Below are positions 15,479 through 23,152 of a DNA stretch of 64,000 nt, one piece after another. Each line of letters begins with the position of its first letter. The first letter of the stretch is position 1. The notes beneath the pieces were generated by a model that had not been told where the DNA came from, made no database searches, and saw only the letters and a list, made by a program, of their open reading frames with translations. Position numbers and translations under genes: made by a program. The DNA is from Verrucomicrobiaceae bacterium UBA1938 (GTDB lineage Bacteria > Verrucomicrobiota > Verrucomicrobiia > Verrucomicrobiales > Verrucomicrobiaceae): NCBI GenBank assembly GCA_002336895.1, contig DDFC01000043.1, positions 167,364 to 231,363 on the forward strand. The letters are read 5' to 3'.

Positions 15479-16525
15479 TCAATCAAGCAAGGCATGCAAC
15501 TCGCTTTCCGTCAGATGATCCGGTTGCGCACCTTCCTGCGGAAGGACGGCAACACGGACGAACAGCTTCCGGGCCAGCCGCACCAGAGCCCGGTCACGGC
15601 CCATGCGTCCGGCTTCGTCCTCGTCAAACATCAGGATGATGCCTGAGCGGCCTTCAGAGGCGGCGACAAGCGCCTCCTCCTGAGCCGCTGAGAGAGAACT
15701 GCCCATGATGGAAACCACCCGGTGGAAACCGAGTTGCCAGAGCTTGATCACATCGAAGAAACCCTCGACGACGATCAATGGCAGACCCTTTTCCTCTAAG
15801 ACAGCACGGTCGAGGTTAAACACCTCGGCGCTCTTCTTGAATCCGGCTGGCAGCTTGTATTTGGGCCTCTCCTCGGGTGGTTGCCCTGGCCAGCGGCCAG
15901 CATAGCCGACAAGGTCGCCTCCCACATTGTGAATGGGGATGACGATCCGGCCTGACATGGTGCCTTTGGCACAGAAACCGAGACCAAACTCCGCCACCGT
16001 AGCTGGCGTGAGCCCACGTTCCGTGAGGTAGGAGTGATCGGCCTTGAGGTTTTCCAGCTTGAAGTTGAGCGGCTTGTTCTCGCCATTTTCATCAAGCTGT
16101 TCCTCCTCGGGCTGCGATTGTGATCGAGGTGTAAATCTCGAAGAGGTGGGTGCAGGCTGGGAAGCCTGACCATTCTGCTGCGCCTGTGCAGGCCGAGCAT
16201 CCGATTTCCCAGCCAGTCCAAGGTTGAACCACTGGTCGATCTTCAGCGCCGCCTCATGCGCATCGCAGTTTTCCATCTTCGCGACAAAGTCGAGATGGTT
16301 GCCTCCGCATTTACAGACGGAGTTGTGGCAGTACCAGCAGTTCTTGCTGAGTGTCACCTTGAAGGCATCCTTGCCGGTTGCTTCGGGGTGAATGGGGCAA
16401 TGGCCGTCGAGGCCATCGCCGTTGCGGGTGTGGTGCATCTTGGCCGTGAGGCCGTAATGCTCCAGCACCTGCTCGAAAGACACGGCGGATTTGACCGCCG
16501 TGAAATCAATGAAGGGTCTTCCCAT
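15479..16525 (-). CDS. Small DNA primase: CHC2-type zinc finger plus TOPRIM
   Basis: 348 residues from the ATG at 16525 (MGRPFIDF); upstream in-frame codons lack similarity. The zinc finger at about residues 35-85 has C-P-I-H......NCWYCHNSVCKCGGNHLDF, like DnaG's CHC2 domain. The middle and TOPRIM region (about 170-340) carries the VVEGFFDVIKL acidic motif, GSSLSAAQEEAL and the metal-binding I-L-M-F-D-E-D-E-A-G. It lacks DnaG's C-terminal helicase-binding domain and is shorter than the usual 580-650 residues, as in element-encoded primases. Probably primes element replication or the complementary strand after transfer. Confidence 0.88.
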   Translation of the reverse strand: MGRPFIDFTAVKSAVSFEQVLEHYGLTAKMHHTRNGDGLDGHCPIHPEATGKDAFKVTLSKNCWYCHNSVCKCGGNHLDFVAKMENCDAHEAALKIDQWFNLGLAGKSDARPAQAQQNGQASQPAPTSSRFTPRSQSQPEEEQLDENGENKPLNFKLENLKADHSYLTERGLTPATVAEFGLGFCAKGTMSGRIVIPIHNVGGDLVGYAGRWPGQPPEERPKYKLPAGFKKSAEVFNLDRAVLEEKGLPLIVVEGFFDVIKLWQLGFHRVVSIMGSSLSAAQEEALVAASEGRSGIILMFDEDEAGRMGRDRALVRLARKLFVRVAVLPQEGAQPDHLTESELHALLD

Positions 16526-16657
16526 GTTGGAATGAGCAGTGTGGTGTTTGCGGGATGTCTGCGTTGTGCAAACACCTCCACAGCTCATCCTATCAAGAGA
16601 GGTTCAGGCACGGGAGTTGACGCCTATCGGTGGGTGTGTTGCAGCATGATCGTTTCC

Positions 16658-17521
16658 TTATTCGCCGGGATCAGGAAGTTGCATACCTTCTGGGTGCGCC
16701 ATTTTGAACAGACTGGACGGGAGCCCTGCCTTTCGGACTTCTGCAACGATGTTGGCAAGCCTCTGTGGTGAAGCGCTCACGATCACGACGTAAGTACGCG
16801 GTGGCAGCCTGCCCAATACCCTGCTCAGCAGGTGATAGCCATGCAGCTTTTGCATGATGGAAGTCTGACGAGAGCTGCTGCGCCACACCGGCATGGTGCC
16901 ACGGTCGGCCTCCACAAGGTAGTGGCTGCGCGTGACCTTGCCGGACTTGTCTTTTTCATCGAAGGCAAACACCTTGTCGGGAATGATCGTCATGCGCCGT
17001 CCACCGCACTTATTGTAGGACCACCGAATGGGGCCAGACTTGCGTGGATCGGCGTGCAAGTCGAGGTCGTTGGCGCTTATAAACCGCCGCTTCTCGGTGC
17101 TGCCTTCGATGAGCTGTGTCGCCATGAAATCGCTCAGCAGCACGGTGTGCTCCAACAGAAGTCGGCTCGCATGTTTGCTGCGAGTTGTCCAGTCCATACG
17201 TTCAAAGGGCATGTTCAGATCGCGGCGAAGGCGTCCGGCACCACGAGATGCCAGGCCGTAGATCATGCTATGAGAGCCGCCTTCGTGGTAGTAATCAATC
17301 TGTGCCCTCGGGCGTTCGAGGTAGCCGTGATGATACAAGAGATGCAGCCTGCGTAGAACCTGCTGGCTGCTGCCACCGACAAGCGTTGAGATCCACTCCG
17401 AGCGGATGAAGCGATGTTCTGCCACCACCTGGAGAATCTTCAAGTCACGTGGGGTGATGCGAAAGCCGCCTGCCTTTTGAGGCGCGCGTGTGAATCTTGG
17501 TAACCGAGAATGACGAGTCAT
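16658..17521 (-). CDS. Replication-relaxation family protein
   Basis: 287 residues. The N-terminal winged helix spans about residues 20-95: ITPRDLKILQVVAEHRFIRSEWIS...SSQQVLRRLHLLYHHGYLER. It is followed by HTVLLSDFMATQLIEG and a compact alpha/beta part. The build matches the Pfam replication-relaxation family found on plasmids and integrative elements of diverse bacteria. A catalytic tyrosine for nicking cannot be pointed to. DNA binding is well supported by the winged helix; a relaxase role is unproven. It lies between the primase and the ArdC gene on the same strand. Confidence 0.78.
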   Translation of the reverse strand: MTRHSRLPRFTRAPQKAGGFRITPRDLKILQVVAEHRFIRSEWISTLVGGSSQQVLRRLHLLYHHGYLERPRAQIDYYHEGGSHSMIYGLASRGAGRLRRDLNMPFERMDWTTRSKHASRLLLEHTVLLSDFMATQLIEGSTEKRRFISANDLDLHADPRKSGPIRWSYNKCGGRRMTIIPDKVFAFDEKDKSGKVTRSHYLVEADRGTMPVWRSSSRQTSIMQKLHGYHLLSRVLGRLPPRTYVVIVSASPQRLANIVAEVRKAGLPSSLFKMAHPEGMQLPDPGE

Positions 17522-17591
17522 GATGTCATTTTATCATGATCTACTGTTCTTTTGAAACTGGGGTGCTCATGCCATGGGCATTGTGGCGGAG

Positions 17592-17623
17592 TCAAAAAAG
17601 CAGCCTCTCCTGCGAGAGGCTGC
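17592..17623 (-). terminator. Rho-independent terminator after the ArdC-like gene
   Basis: GCAGCCTCTC (17600-17609), loop CTGC, GAGAGGCTGC (17614-17623), a perfect 10-bp stem with a run of six A on its left, i.e. a U-run in minus-strand RNA. It starts nine bases after the ArdC stop codon. Confidence 0.9.
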
Positions 17624-17631
17624 CTGTGGGT

Positions 17632-18537
17632 TTAGCTGTCAGTAGCCGGATGTTTGTTCATAATGAACGCGACGGCCTTGCCTGCTTGTGAAGCGGCCTG
17701 AACAATCCAGCGTTTGTGATCTTTGACACGAAGAACATTGAGCCAGGATTGCAGGTAGGCGGCGGAGTGCTCGTGGGCATCGCGCACGATGTGCGTTTCC
17801 ATGCCCAGAAAAGCGGCACCCATCTCTGCGACAAGTTCCTCCTGGGAATAGACTTTTCCTCCGAACCCGTCATGCTTGTTGAGACTTTCGCGGTTCAACC
17901 GTTTCGGATGCCCTGTGGCATGAACCAGTTCGTGAAAAAGCGTGAGGTGGTAGGCCTCGGCGCTTTCGAATGACGTGAAGGCCGGCATCTGCACGGTGTC
18001 TGTGGCCATGCGGTAGCAGGCGGCTGTGCTCATGCCTTCTTGAATCGCTGGAGGTAGCTGCATCTCGGTCACGATTTGCTCTGCGGCTGCGATGCGTTCG
18101 CTTCCACAGAGGGTCGGGATGGGTGAGGAAGCAGGGAAGTTAATGCCTTCGATCTGCACTGCATTGAAAACGGTGTATTTTCGAAGAAACACTCGCCTGC
18201 GCTGCGGCTGCTCGGCATCCTCGCGGGTGGCATCGTCGGCTGAGGCCGACTTCGACTCTCCAGCTTTGATAATGTGTGTGCCATGCTCGCCTTTGCGGAC
18301 ATGACCGCCCAGCTCCTGCGCCTGACGGAATGTCAGCCAATAAGGAGACGCCATGTGGCGCATGCCAAGCAGCAGGACGTTGATGCCGTTGTAAGTCTTG
18401 CCGGTGTGGAAGTTGCGCGGGATGCCGACTTCACGCTGCCAGGGGCAGCGCCAGGGCACGACTCCGCGTTCCAGGTGTTCGATGATGATGTTGGTGACAG
18501 CTTGATAAGGATCAGTGCGGGATTCTGCGGTGCTCAT
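17632..18537 (-). CDS. ArdC-family antirestriction protein (ssDNA-binding domain plus zincin-like peptidase domain)
   Basis: 301 residues from the ATG at 18537. The N-terminal domain (about residues 8-120) has Y-Q-A-V-T..IIE.LERGVVPWRCPW, NFHTGKTYNGINVLLL and L-T-F-R-Q-A-Q-E-L-G-G-H-V-R-K-G-E-H-G, as in ArdC. The C-terminal domain has the metalloprotease motif H-E-L-V-H near residue 202 followed by ATGHPKRLNR. ArdC of plasmid pSa binds single-stranded DNA and protects incoming DNA. Such genes are often expressed early in recipients, which suggests this element moves by conjugation or mobilisation. Own terminator downstream. Confidence 0.9.
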   Translation of the reverse strand: MSTAESRTDPYQAVTNIIIEHLERGVVPWRCPWQREVGIPRNFHTGKTYNGINVLLLGMRHMASPYWLTFRQAQELGGHVRKGEHGTHIIKAGESKSASADDATREDAEQPQRRRVFLRKYTVFNAVQIEGINFPASSPIPTLCGSERIAAAEQIVTEMQLPPAIQEGMSTAACYRMATDTVQMPAFTSFESAEAYHLTLFHELVHATGHPKRLNRESLNKHDGFGGKVYSQEELVAEMGAAFLGMETHIVRDAHEHSAAYLQSWLNVLRVKDHKRWIVQAASQAGKAVAFIMNKHPATDS

Positions 18538-18683
18538 GAGGGCTTCTGGTTTGAGGTTGTCAGGAGAAGCCGACCTCATGAGTGAGGCAGGCTTCAGGCT
18601 GACGACCGCAGGCCCGGAGCAGCGCAGAGCGCTCTGCCATTCAGGATACCAAAGCTGTGTGGTTTAGTGCAAGGCAGCCACCA

Positions 18684-19961
18684 TCAGAGACGCTGACGAA
18701 GCCAGCGAACCAGCTTGGCCTCGACGTGTGCGCGTGGTGTGGCAAAGCGTTGTCGGGAGCGTCGAATTAGCTTTTCTCTGCGGCCTTGGTTTGTCTCGAT
18801 AGGCGGGTCGAGCCGAGTGCGCTGGAAATGGATCGAGCCGTTGGCCGACTGACTGCGGATGAGAGTCTCGTAGCGCGGTAGATCGACGAACTGGTGCGGA
18901 TGAAACTCCTCGCCGAACTCGCCGTGCAGATGCTCGGCGTCAGCAAAACCGACGCGGAAGGAGACAAGGGTGCCCACATTGCCGAAGACGGCCTCCCGCA
19001 CGCTAGGGGAGAGCTGGGCGATGTATTGGTGGCTCAGCGTGAGGTTGAGGTGGTATTTGCGCGCCTCGGCGAGGATGGAGGTGAAGCTCTCGGTGGCAAA
19101 GTTTTGGAACTCATCCACAAAGAGATAGAAGTCACGCCGCTCGTGCCCTGACTGGCGATTGCGGGCCATGGCAGCAAGCTGGAACTGTGTGATGAGAAGA
19201 GAGCCGAGCAGATTTGCCTTGTCGTGACCGATCTCGCCCTTGGACAAGTTGGCGATGAAGACGCGGCCTTCGTCCATGACAAAGGGGATGCTCACCTTGC
19301 TGCACACCTGACCGATGATGTTGCGGATGACGGGTGAGAGAAGGAGTTGGCCCGCCTTGTTCTGGATGGGGGCGATGGCCTCGCGCATGAAGCGCGGTTC
19401 CCATCCCTCGTATTCGTTCTCCCAGAAATCCCGCAGGAATGGATCGTCGATCTGGTTGATCACCCAGCGGCGATAGGCCGCGTCGGTGAGCAGACGGGTG
19501 AGCCCTAGGAGGGTCGTATTTGGGCAATGAGCCAGGGCCGCAACAGCGTTGTGCAGGATGTATTCGAGTCGAGGCCCCCAGCTATCCTGCCACAGGCTCT
19601 TAAAGGCACTCACAATACCGGAGGCGACAAGGTGGCGCGCTTCGGGTATGGTCTGGGCCAGCAGATTGAGTCCGATGGGGTGGTCGAGGTCGCCAGGATG
19701 GAAATAGACGGTGTGCTCGGCGCGGACAGGCGGGATGTGCAGGAGCAGGTCCTCCGCGAGATCGCCATGCGGGTCGATGAGCCCCACACCGTGGCCCTGC
19801 TGGATAAGCTGGAGGATGAGATTGCGCAGGAGAGTGGTCTTGCCGGAGCCGGTCTTGCCGATGATGTAGGTATGGTAGCTGGCATCGGCCAGATCAAAAC
19901 CAAACGGCAGTTCGCCGCCCCATGCCTGCCTCATGCCGATGTGAAGATCGTGATCTCTCAT
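18684..19961 (-). CDS. Second coupling-type ATPase (VirD4/HerA-like)
   Basis: 425 residues, little more than the ATPase core. Walker A GKTGSGKTT lies at residues 35-43, followed by G-V-G-L-I-D-P-H-G-D-L-A-E-D-L-L. Walker B FYLFVDEFQNF is near residue 284, then a LTLSHQY...SVREAVFGNVGTLVSFRVGFADA segment. It shares this arrangement with the 1044-residue ATPase of the same element but lacks its long N- and C-terminal regions. No membrane segment is present, unlike classical VirD4. It may pump DNA during transfer or segregation. A TATAAT on the minus strand at 20141-20146 is a possible -10 box with a 170-base leader. Confidence 0.82.
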   Translation of the reverse strand: MRDHDLHIGMRQAWGGELPFGFDLADASYHTYIIGKTGSGKTTLLRNLILQLIQQGHGVGLIDPHGDLAEDLLLHIPPVRAEHTVYFHPGDLDHPIGLNLLAQTIPEARHLVASGIVSAFKSLWQDSWGPRLEYILHNAVAALAHCPNTTLLGLTRLLTDAAYRRWVINQIDDPFLRDFWENEYEGWEPRFMREAIAPIQNKAGQLLLSPVIRNIIGQVCSKVSIPFVMDEGRVFIANLSKGEIGHDKANLLGSLLITQFQLAAMARNRQSGHERRDFYLFVDEFQNFATESFTSILAEARKYHLNLTLSHQYIAQLSPSVREAVFGNVGTLVSFRVGFADAEHLHGEFGEEFHPHQFVDLPRYETLIRSQSANGSIHFQRTRLDPPIETNQGRREKLIRRSRQRFATPRAHVEAKLVRWLRQRL

Positions 19962-20226
19962 GCTTGCTCAAGCCGCCCAGGCCAGCCGCCGCTCCGGTTG
20001 AAGGAACAAGAATGAAGCCGAGCCAGAGATCACCCCCTCGTCAAAACGGGTGTCAGCCCGGCGAGTCACCCGGCAAACGTCTTGTGGGATCGAGCCAGGC
20101 GGGTAACGGCGTCTGGCCTCGGCGGCTGAACGGTGAGAGTATTATAACATGAATGCCAGCGGCACGTGGAAGCACACGTCGCGCCGCGTCGTCCGCACAG
20201 CCAGGCCCTCGTCGTGAGTTTCAATA

Positions 20227-20458
20227 CCCGTCGTGCCCAGTGACGGGCGCAGCCCGCATTGTGAGCCCCCACGTGTGATGGGCGAGGGCAGTCCGGCTTT
20301 TGAGCCGGCTGGCCGCAGCGGCCGACTTCACGCGGTTGGTCATTGGCCGAGGGCGGGTAGCCCGGTGCTGGCCATGACCTTTATTCGGAGGTCGATCAAG
20401 TCCTTGTCGCCGTAGAAAACCGCGTGAAGTCGGGCGTTGAGCCCGAACACGTGGGGGC
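20227..20458. ncRNA. Candidate structured noncoding RNA or folded single-stranded DNA element, multi-branched
   Basis: Perfect complementary pairs seen directly: closing helix 20265-20276 with 20447-20458 (12 bp); inner long helix 20322-20335 with 20420-20433 (14 bp). Hairpins: 20293-20298/20303-20308 (loop TTTG), 20311-20314/20320-20323, 20351-20354/20360-20363 and 20431-20435/20441-20445. A bulged 10-bp stem pairs 20338-20348 with 20370-20379. A separate hairpin at 20227-20232/20242-20247 lies just outside. The helices nest into one multi-branch fold without large conflicts. Strand and transcription are unknown, and it matches no RNA family I recognise. It may be an RNA or a DNA structure formed when the element is single-stranded. 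Confidence 0.55.
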
Positions 20459-20679
20459 ACCCGTGGCAAGGCCTGGCCGCGAATCGTGGCTCAGTGAAGC
20501 CTTGAAACCGTCATCCGTGCGCCAGCACCCGCCGCGAATTTTTCGCGCACCCCTACATACCATGTAAATAGGGGTAAAAGCAGGGGGGGAGGCGTGTCGC
20601 AGAATATTTGTTTCGCGACAAGCATGGTATAAAACGGCCTCAAACAAGGCTTTGCGGGCATGGGTTGTCCTTGAGATGG

Positions 20680-20701
20680 AACTTGGGTCGCCTGTAGTTT
20701 T
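20680..20701. repeat. parAB-linked 22-bp motif, copy 1
   Basis: Aacttgggtcgcctgtagtt-type copy between the structured element and the toxin gene. It differs from copies 2 and 3 by two C-to-T changes. Candidate ParB-binding (parS) or iteron site. Confidence 0.65.
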
Positions 20702-20735
20702 TGCGATGTCTTTGAACAACGCAACTGGGTGAAAG

Positions 20736-20758
20736 CAAAAGAGCTGCCTTGCAGCAGC
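20736..20758 (-). terminator. Probable terminator of the toxin-antitoxin operon
   Basis: In minus-strand sense: GCTGC, 6-nt loop, GCAGC, then TCTTTT. It lies about 45 bases after the toxin stop. The stem is short, so efficiency is uncertain. Confidence 0.5.
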
Positions 20759-20803
20759 CCTGTAAAAAAGTCGGGGTCTTGACACCTTGACGGTGGTGTG
20801 GCG

Positions 20804-21100
20804 CTATTCGGGGAAGGTGATCTGGCCGATGTCGCGTGAGGAGTGGAGGATTCGGATCACTTCGATGCCTGCATCGGTGGGACGAAAGTAGAAGCAGTAG
20901 TTGCCATAGGGATAGCTGCGGCACCCCGTGGCGAGTTCAGGCCGTGGGCGTCCGATGGTCTGCCATCTGGCGAGGTGTTCGAGTTTTGCTCGAAAACGAT
21001 CCCAGAGCCTGTCGGCTTGAAGGACGCTGTCTTGAGCGATGTAATCCCAGATGTCGTCGAGATCACGATCCGCCTCGGGTGTGTAGATGATCTTGGGCAT
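20804..21100 (-). CDS. RelE/ParE-family toxin
   Basis: 98 residues, normal for the family. Characteristic features are YTPEADRDLDDIWDYIA at the start, AKLEHLARWQTIGRP in the middle, and the C-terminal strand set YGNYCFYFRPTDAGIEVIRILHSSRDI. ParE toxins poison DNA gyrase, whereas RelE relatives cut mRNA on the ribosome. The ParE-type sequence (IWDYI, RILHSSRD) favours the former. It starts six bases after the stop of the antitoxin gene, the usual antitoxin-first operon order. It likely stabilises the element by post-segregational killing. Confidence 0.88.
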   Translation of the reverse strand: MPKIIYTPEADRDLDDIWDYIAQDSVLQADRLWDRFRAKLEHLARWQTIGRPRPELATGCRSYPYGNYCFYFRPTDAGIEVIRILHSSRDIGQITFPE

Positions 21101-21106
21101 GGCGGA

Positions 21107-21403
21107 TCAGGCAGTCTGCTGCCGGAGCGCGAATGCTTCATGCCGACGTTTCCGCTTGGCATCCCAGTCGATCTCGATGCCTTCGCCACGATCCAAAGAA
21201 GCCACGCCGAGCTGGATGTCCTGACGCAAGGCGGCGATCTTGGCCTGATCGGCCTCGCTCAGCTCCTCGACTTTGAGAGCGGGTTCCTCCACGGGCACGA
21301 GCCGGATGGCGTAGTCCTGCTCAAGGTCGGCAAAAAGCTCCTGGGCCTCTTCTGGCGCAAGGCGGTCGATCTCTTGACGGATTTTTTCCACGACGGCTGT
21401 CAT
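21107..21403 (-). CDS. Antitoxin partner of the ParE-like toxin
   Basis: 98 residues and very acidic, directly upstream of the toxin in the same operon. The first third (VVEKIRQEIDRLAPEEAQELFADLE) is helical. The C-terminal part contains L-S-E-A-D-Q-A-K-I-A-A-L-R-Q-D-I-Q-L-G-V-A-S-L-D-R-G-E-G, as in the C-terminal addiction peptide of ParD-like antitoxins. It ends in a basic stretch. An RHH fold is not obvious, so family assignment rests on context and size. Confidence 0.75.
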   Translation of the reverse strand: MTAVVEKIRQEIDRLAPEEAQELFADLEQDYAIRLVPVEEPALKVEELSEADQAKIAALRQDIQLGVASLDRGEGIEIDWDAKRKRRHEAFALRQQTA

Positions 21404-21473
21404 AGTGAGGTGATTGTATCAAAGAGAACCGGCTTTGTCGAGGGGTTGAAACCGGGGGCTGTGGACAAAAATT

Positions 21474-22316
21474 TCAACGCAATGAGTCGTCCTCGCGCAC
21501 CTGCTGCTCCAGATGGCGCAGGGCTTCGAGCATGGCCTCGCGTGCGCCGGGTTCGCGTTTGGCACGAATACTGGCAAGGCAGCTCCCCTGCCGGTGCTGA
21601 AGCTGGATGAGTGAAGTGGTGCGTGGTTTTCGAGTTGTTTCGCCTCCCTGCTGGCTGCGGTGCTCCTGGATACGGGCACGGATGCTGTGAGTGCTCTCCC
21701 CTGCCTTGGCGGCGGCGACGAGCTCTTCCTGCAACTGCAAATCCCCCACCCTGGCGATACGCTGGGCCATTTCATAGCCGAGGCCGGATGTGCCGCGCAA
21801 CTCCTCCTGCATGCGGGCAGGCAGCTCCAGGAGCCGAAGCATGCCGCTGACCCACTGCTCGCTCTTCCCTACCTGGGAGGCAAGTTCACGCTGGGTGGCG
21901 ACCGCTTCGGAATCCAGCAATGCACGGAGGGTCTCGGCGAGTTCCACGGCTCCGATGTTTTCACGTTGGATATTGGAAATGAGGCTCTTGAAACGGCGGG
22001 TGATTTGGTCGTCTGACTCGCGCACGATCACCTCCACTTCGGAGAGACCGACGGCTTTGGCAGCGCGGTAGCGGCGGTGGCCGGTGAGGATGCGGTAGTG
22101 GTCACCATCCTGGGTGACGGTGATGGGCTCGATGATGCCATGACGGCGCACAGACTCAATCATGTCGTCCATGTTGTGGAAAACTTTGCGCTCGTTGTCC
22201 GGGTCTTCTTGCAAGCGGTCTATTGAGACGACGTAGCGGCCTCGTTTTGGCAATCCGCCCATGAGGCCGGCTTTGACGAGATCGAGACGGCTTTTGCCTT
22301 CGGGTAGTTTGGTCAT
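21474..22316 (-). CDS. parB: ParB/RepB-family partition protein
   Basis: 280 residues. The N-terminal CTP-binding/ParB domain (about residues 25-125) has RLQEDPDNERK, HGIIEPITVTQDGDHYRILTGHRRYRAAK (the GHRRYRA box) and L-I-S-N-I-Q-R-E-N-I. The central HTH (about 130-185) has TQRELASQVGKSEQWVSGMLRLLELP. The C-terminal part is charged. ParB loads at parS and, with ParA, segregates plasmids or chromosomes. Start overlaps the parA stop by four bases, implying coupled translation. Nearby three-copy 22-bp motif is the candidate parS. Confidence 0.93.
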   Translation of the reverse strand: MTKLPEGKSRLDLVKAGLMGGLPKRGRYVVSIDRLQEDPDNERKVFHNMDDMIESVRRHGIIEPITVTQDGDHYRILTGHRRYRAAKAVGLSEVEVIVRESDDQITRRFKSLISNIQRENIGAVELAETLRALLDSEAVATQRELASQVGKSEQWVSGMLRLLELPARMQEELRGTSGLGYEMAQRIARVGDLQLQEELVAAAKAGESTHSIRARIQEHRSQQGGETTRKPRTTSLIQLQHRQGSCLASIRAKREPGAREAMLEALRHLEQQVREDDSLR

Positions 22317-23152
22317 GCTGATGTTGTTTCGGCGGCCTCCTGGCTCATCACCATGTCAGGCGATGTGGTGGATGCTTCCGGGTGGGCCTGTGGCCCGTTA
22401 CTGAATAAGTCCCGCACCTCTTCGACGAGGGCGGCCATGTCCTGCGCTCCCTTGGACAGCGGGCGGTAATGAAAAATGCTGCCTCCGTTCTCATCCACCT
22501 GCGCCATCCAGCCGCAGGAGCGGATCTCGCTGCGTGCGGCGGCGATGCCGTCGTCCTGCAGCAGCGTGAGCACCCGCTTCCGCAAGCCTGGCAGCCGAGT
22601 GAGATTGCTCAGCACATGCAGCATGCGGAAGTCGCCTGAGGAGCGGAGTTTGACGAGGAGCTTGTAAATGCTGGCGTAGCTCTTCACGGCTTTGGTGCTC
22701 TCGAACGGGACGATGAAGACGTCTGCTGGGAAGATGGCGTTTTCCATGATCGGCGAAATCTGGTTGGGCGAGTCGATGACGATGAAGTCAAAGTGGTCGG
22801 CGATGTGCTCCTCTGCCAGAAGCTGGGTGAGCATGGATGGGTAGCCATCGGTCTGGCTGATTTCGCGTCCGAGGTCTTCCAGACCGTCGGCGCTGGCGAC
22901 AAAGGACAGGTTTTCAAAGCCGGTGGGTTGGATGACCTCCGAGAGCGACTGCTGCCGCGTCAGCGCTGAGACGAGCGTGCCTTCCGAGGTGAGTCCATCC
23001 CCTGCGGCGAGCCACTGGGTGACCTGCGCCTGCGGATCGAGATCCATCAGCAGGACGCGATGGCCGTAGCGGGCCAGACCGCTGGCGAGGTTCATGGCGA
23101 TGGTGCTTTTGCCACAACCTCCCTTGGCATTGATGACGGTGATGATGTTCAT
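22313..23152 (-). CDS. parA: ParA-family partition ATPase
   Basis: 279 residues. The deviant Walker A KGGCGKST lies at residues 10-17, followed by L-L-M-D-L-D-P-Q-A-Q (A'). A Walker B-type IVIDSPN occurs near residue 125. There is no long N-terminal HTH, so this is closer to the small type Ib or chromosomal ParA/Soj than to P1 ParA. It forms an operon with rep upstream (four-base overlap) and parB downstream (four-base overlap). Likely role is segregation or copy maintenance of the element in an extrachromosomal state. Confidence 0.93.
   Translation of the reverse strand: MNIITVINAKGGCGKSTIAMNLASGLARYGHRVLLMDLDPQAQVTQWLAAGDGLTSEGTLVSALTRQQSLSEVIQPTGFENLSFVASADGLEDLGREISQTDGYPSMLTQLLAEEHIADHFDFIVIDSPNQISPIMENAIFPADVFIVPFESTKAVKSYASIYKLLVKLRSSGDFRMLHVLSNLTRLPGLRKRVLTLLQDDGIAAARSEIRSCGWMAQVDENGGSIFHYRPLSKGAQDMAALVEEVRDLFSNGPQAHPEASTTSPDMVMSQEAAETTSA

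Larger units (their letters stand above)
20147..20803. other. Gene-free tract dense in inverted repeats, candidate origin region
   Basis: No convincing gene here. It holds the structured element (20227-20458) and a perfect hairpin CGCGAA-ttt-TTCGCG (20533-20547). Next come a compound palindrome ACCCCTACAT...ATGTaaatAGGGGT (20549-20575), TGTCGC...GCGACA (20595-20620), one copy of the parAB-linked repeat (20680-20701) and a terminator for the toxin-antitoxin operon. Such density of palindromes is typical of oriT, oriV or partition regions. Confidence 0.6.

Noticed and set aside
20233..20785. Several 60-130 codon frames across the inverted-repeat tract
   Set aside because: They arise from the paired repeats themselves and change character across them; no protein-like composition.
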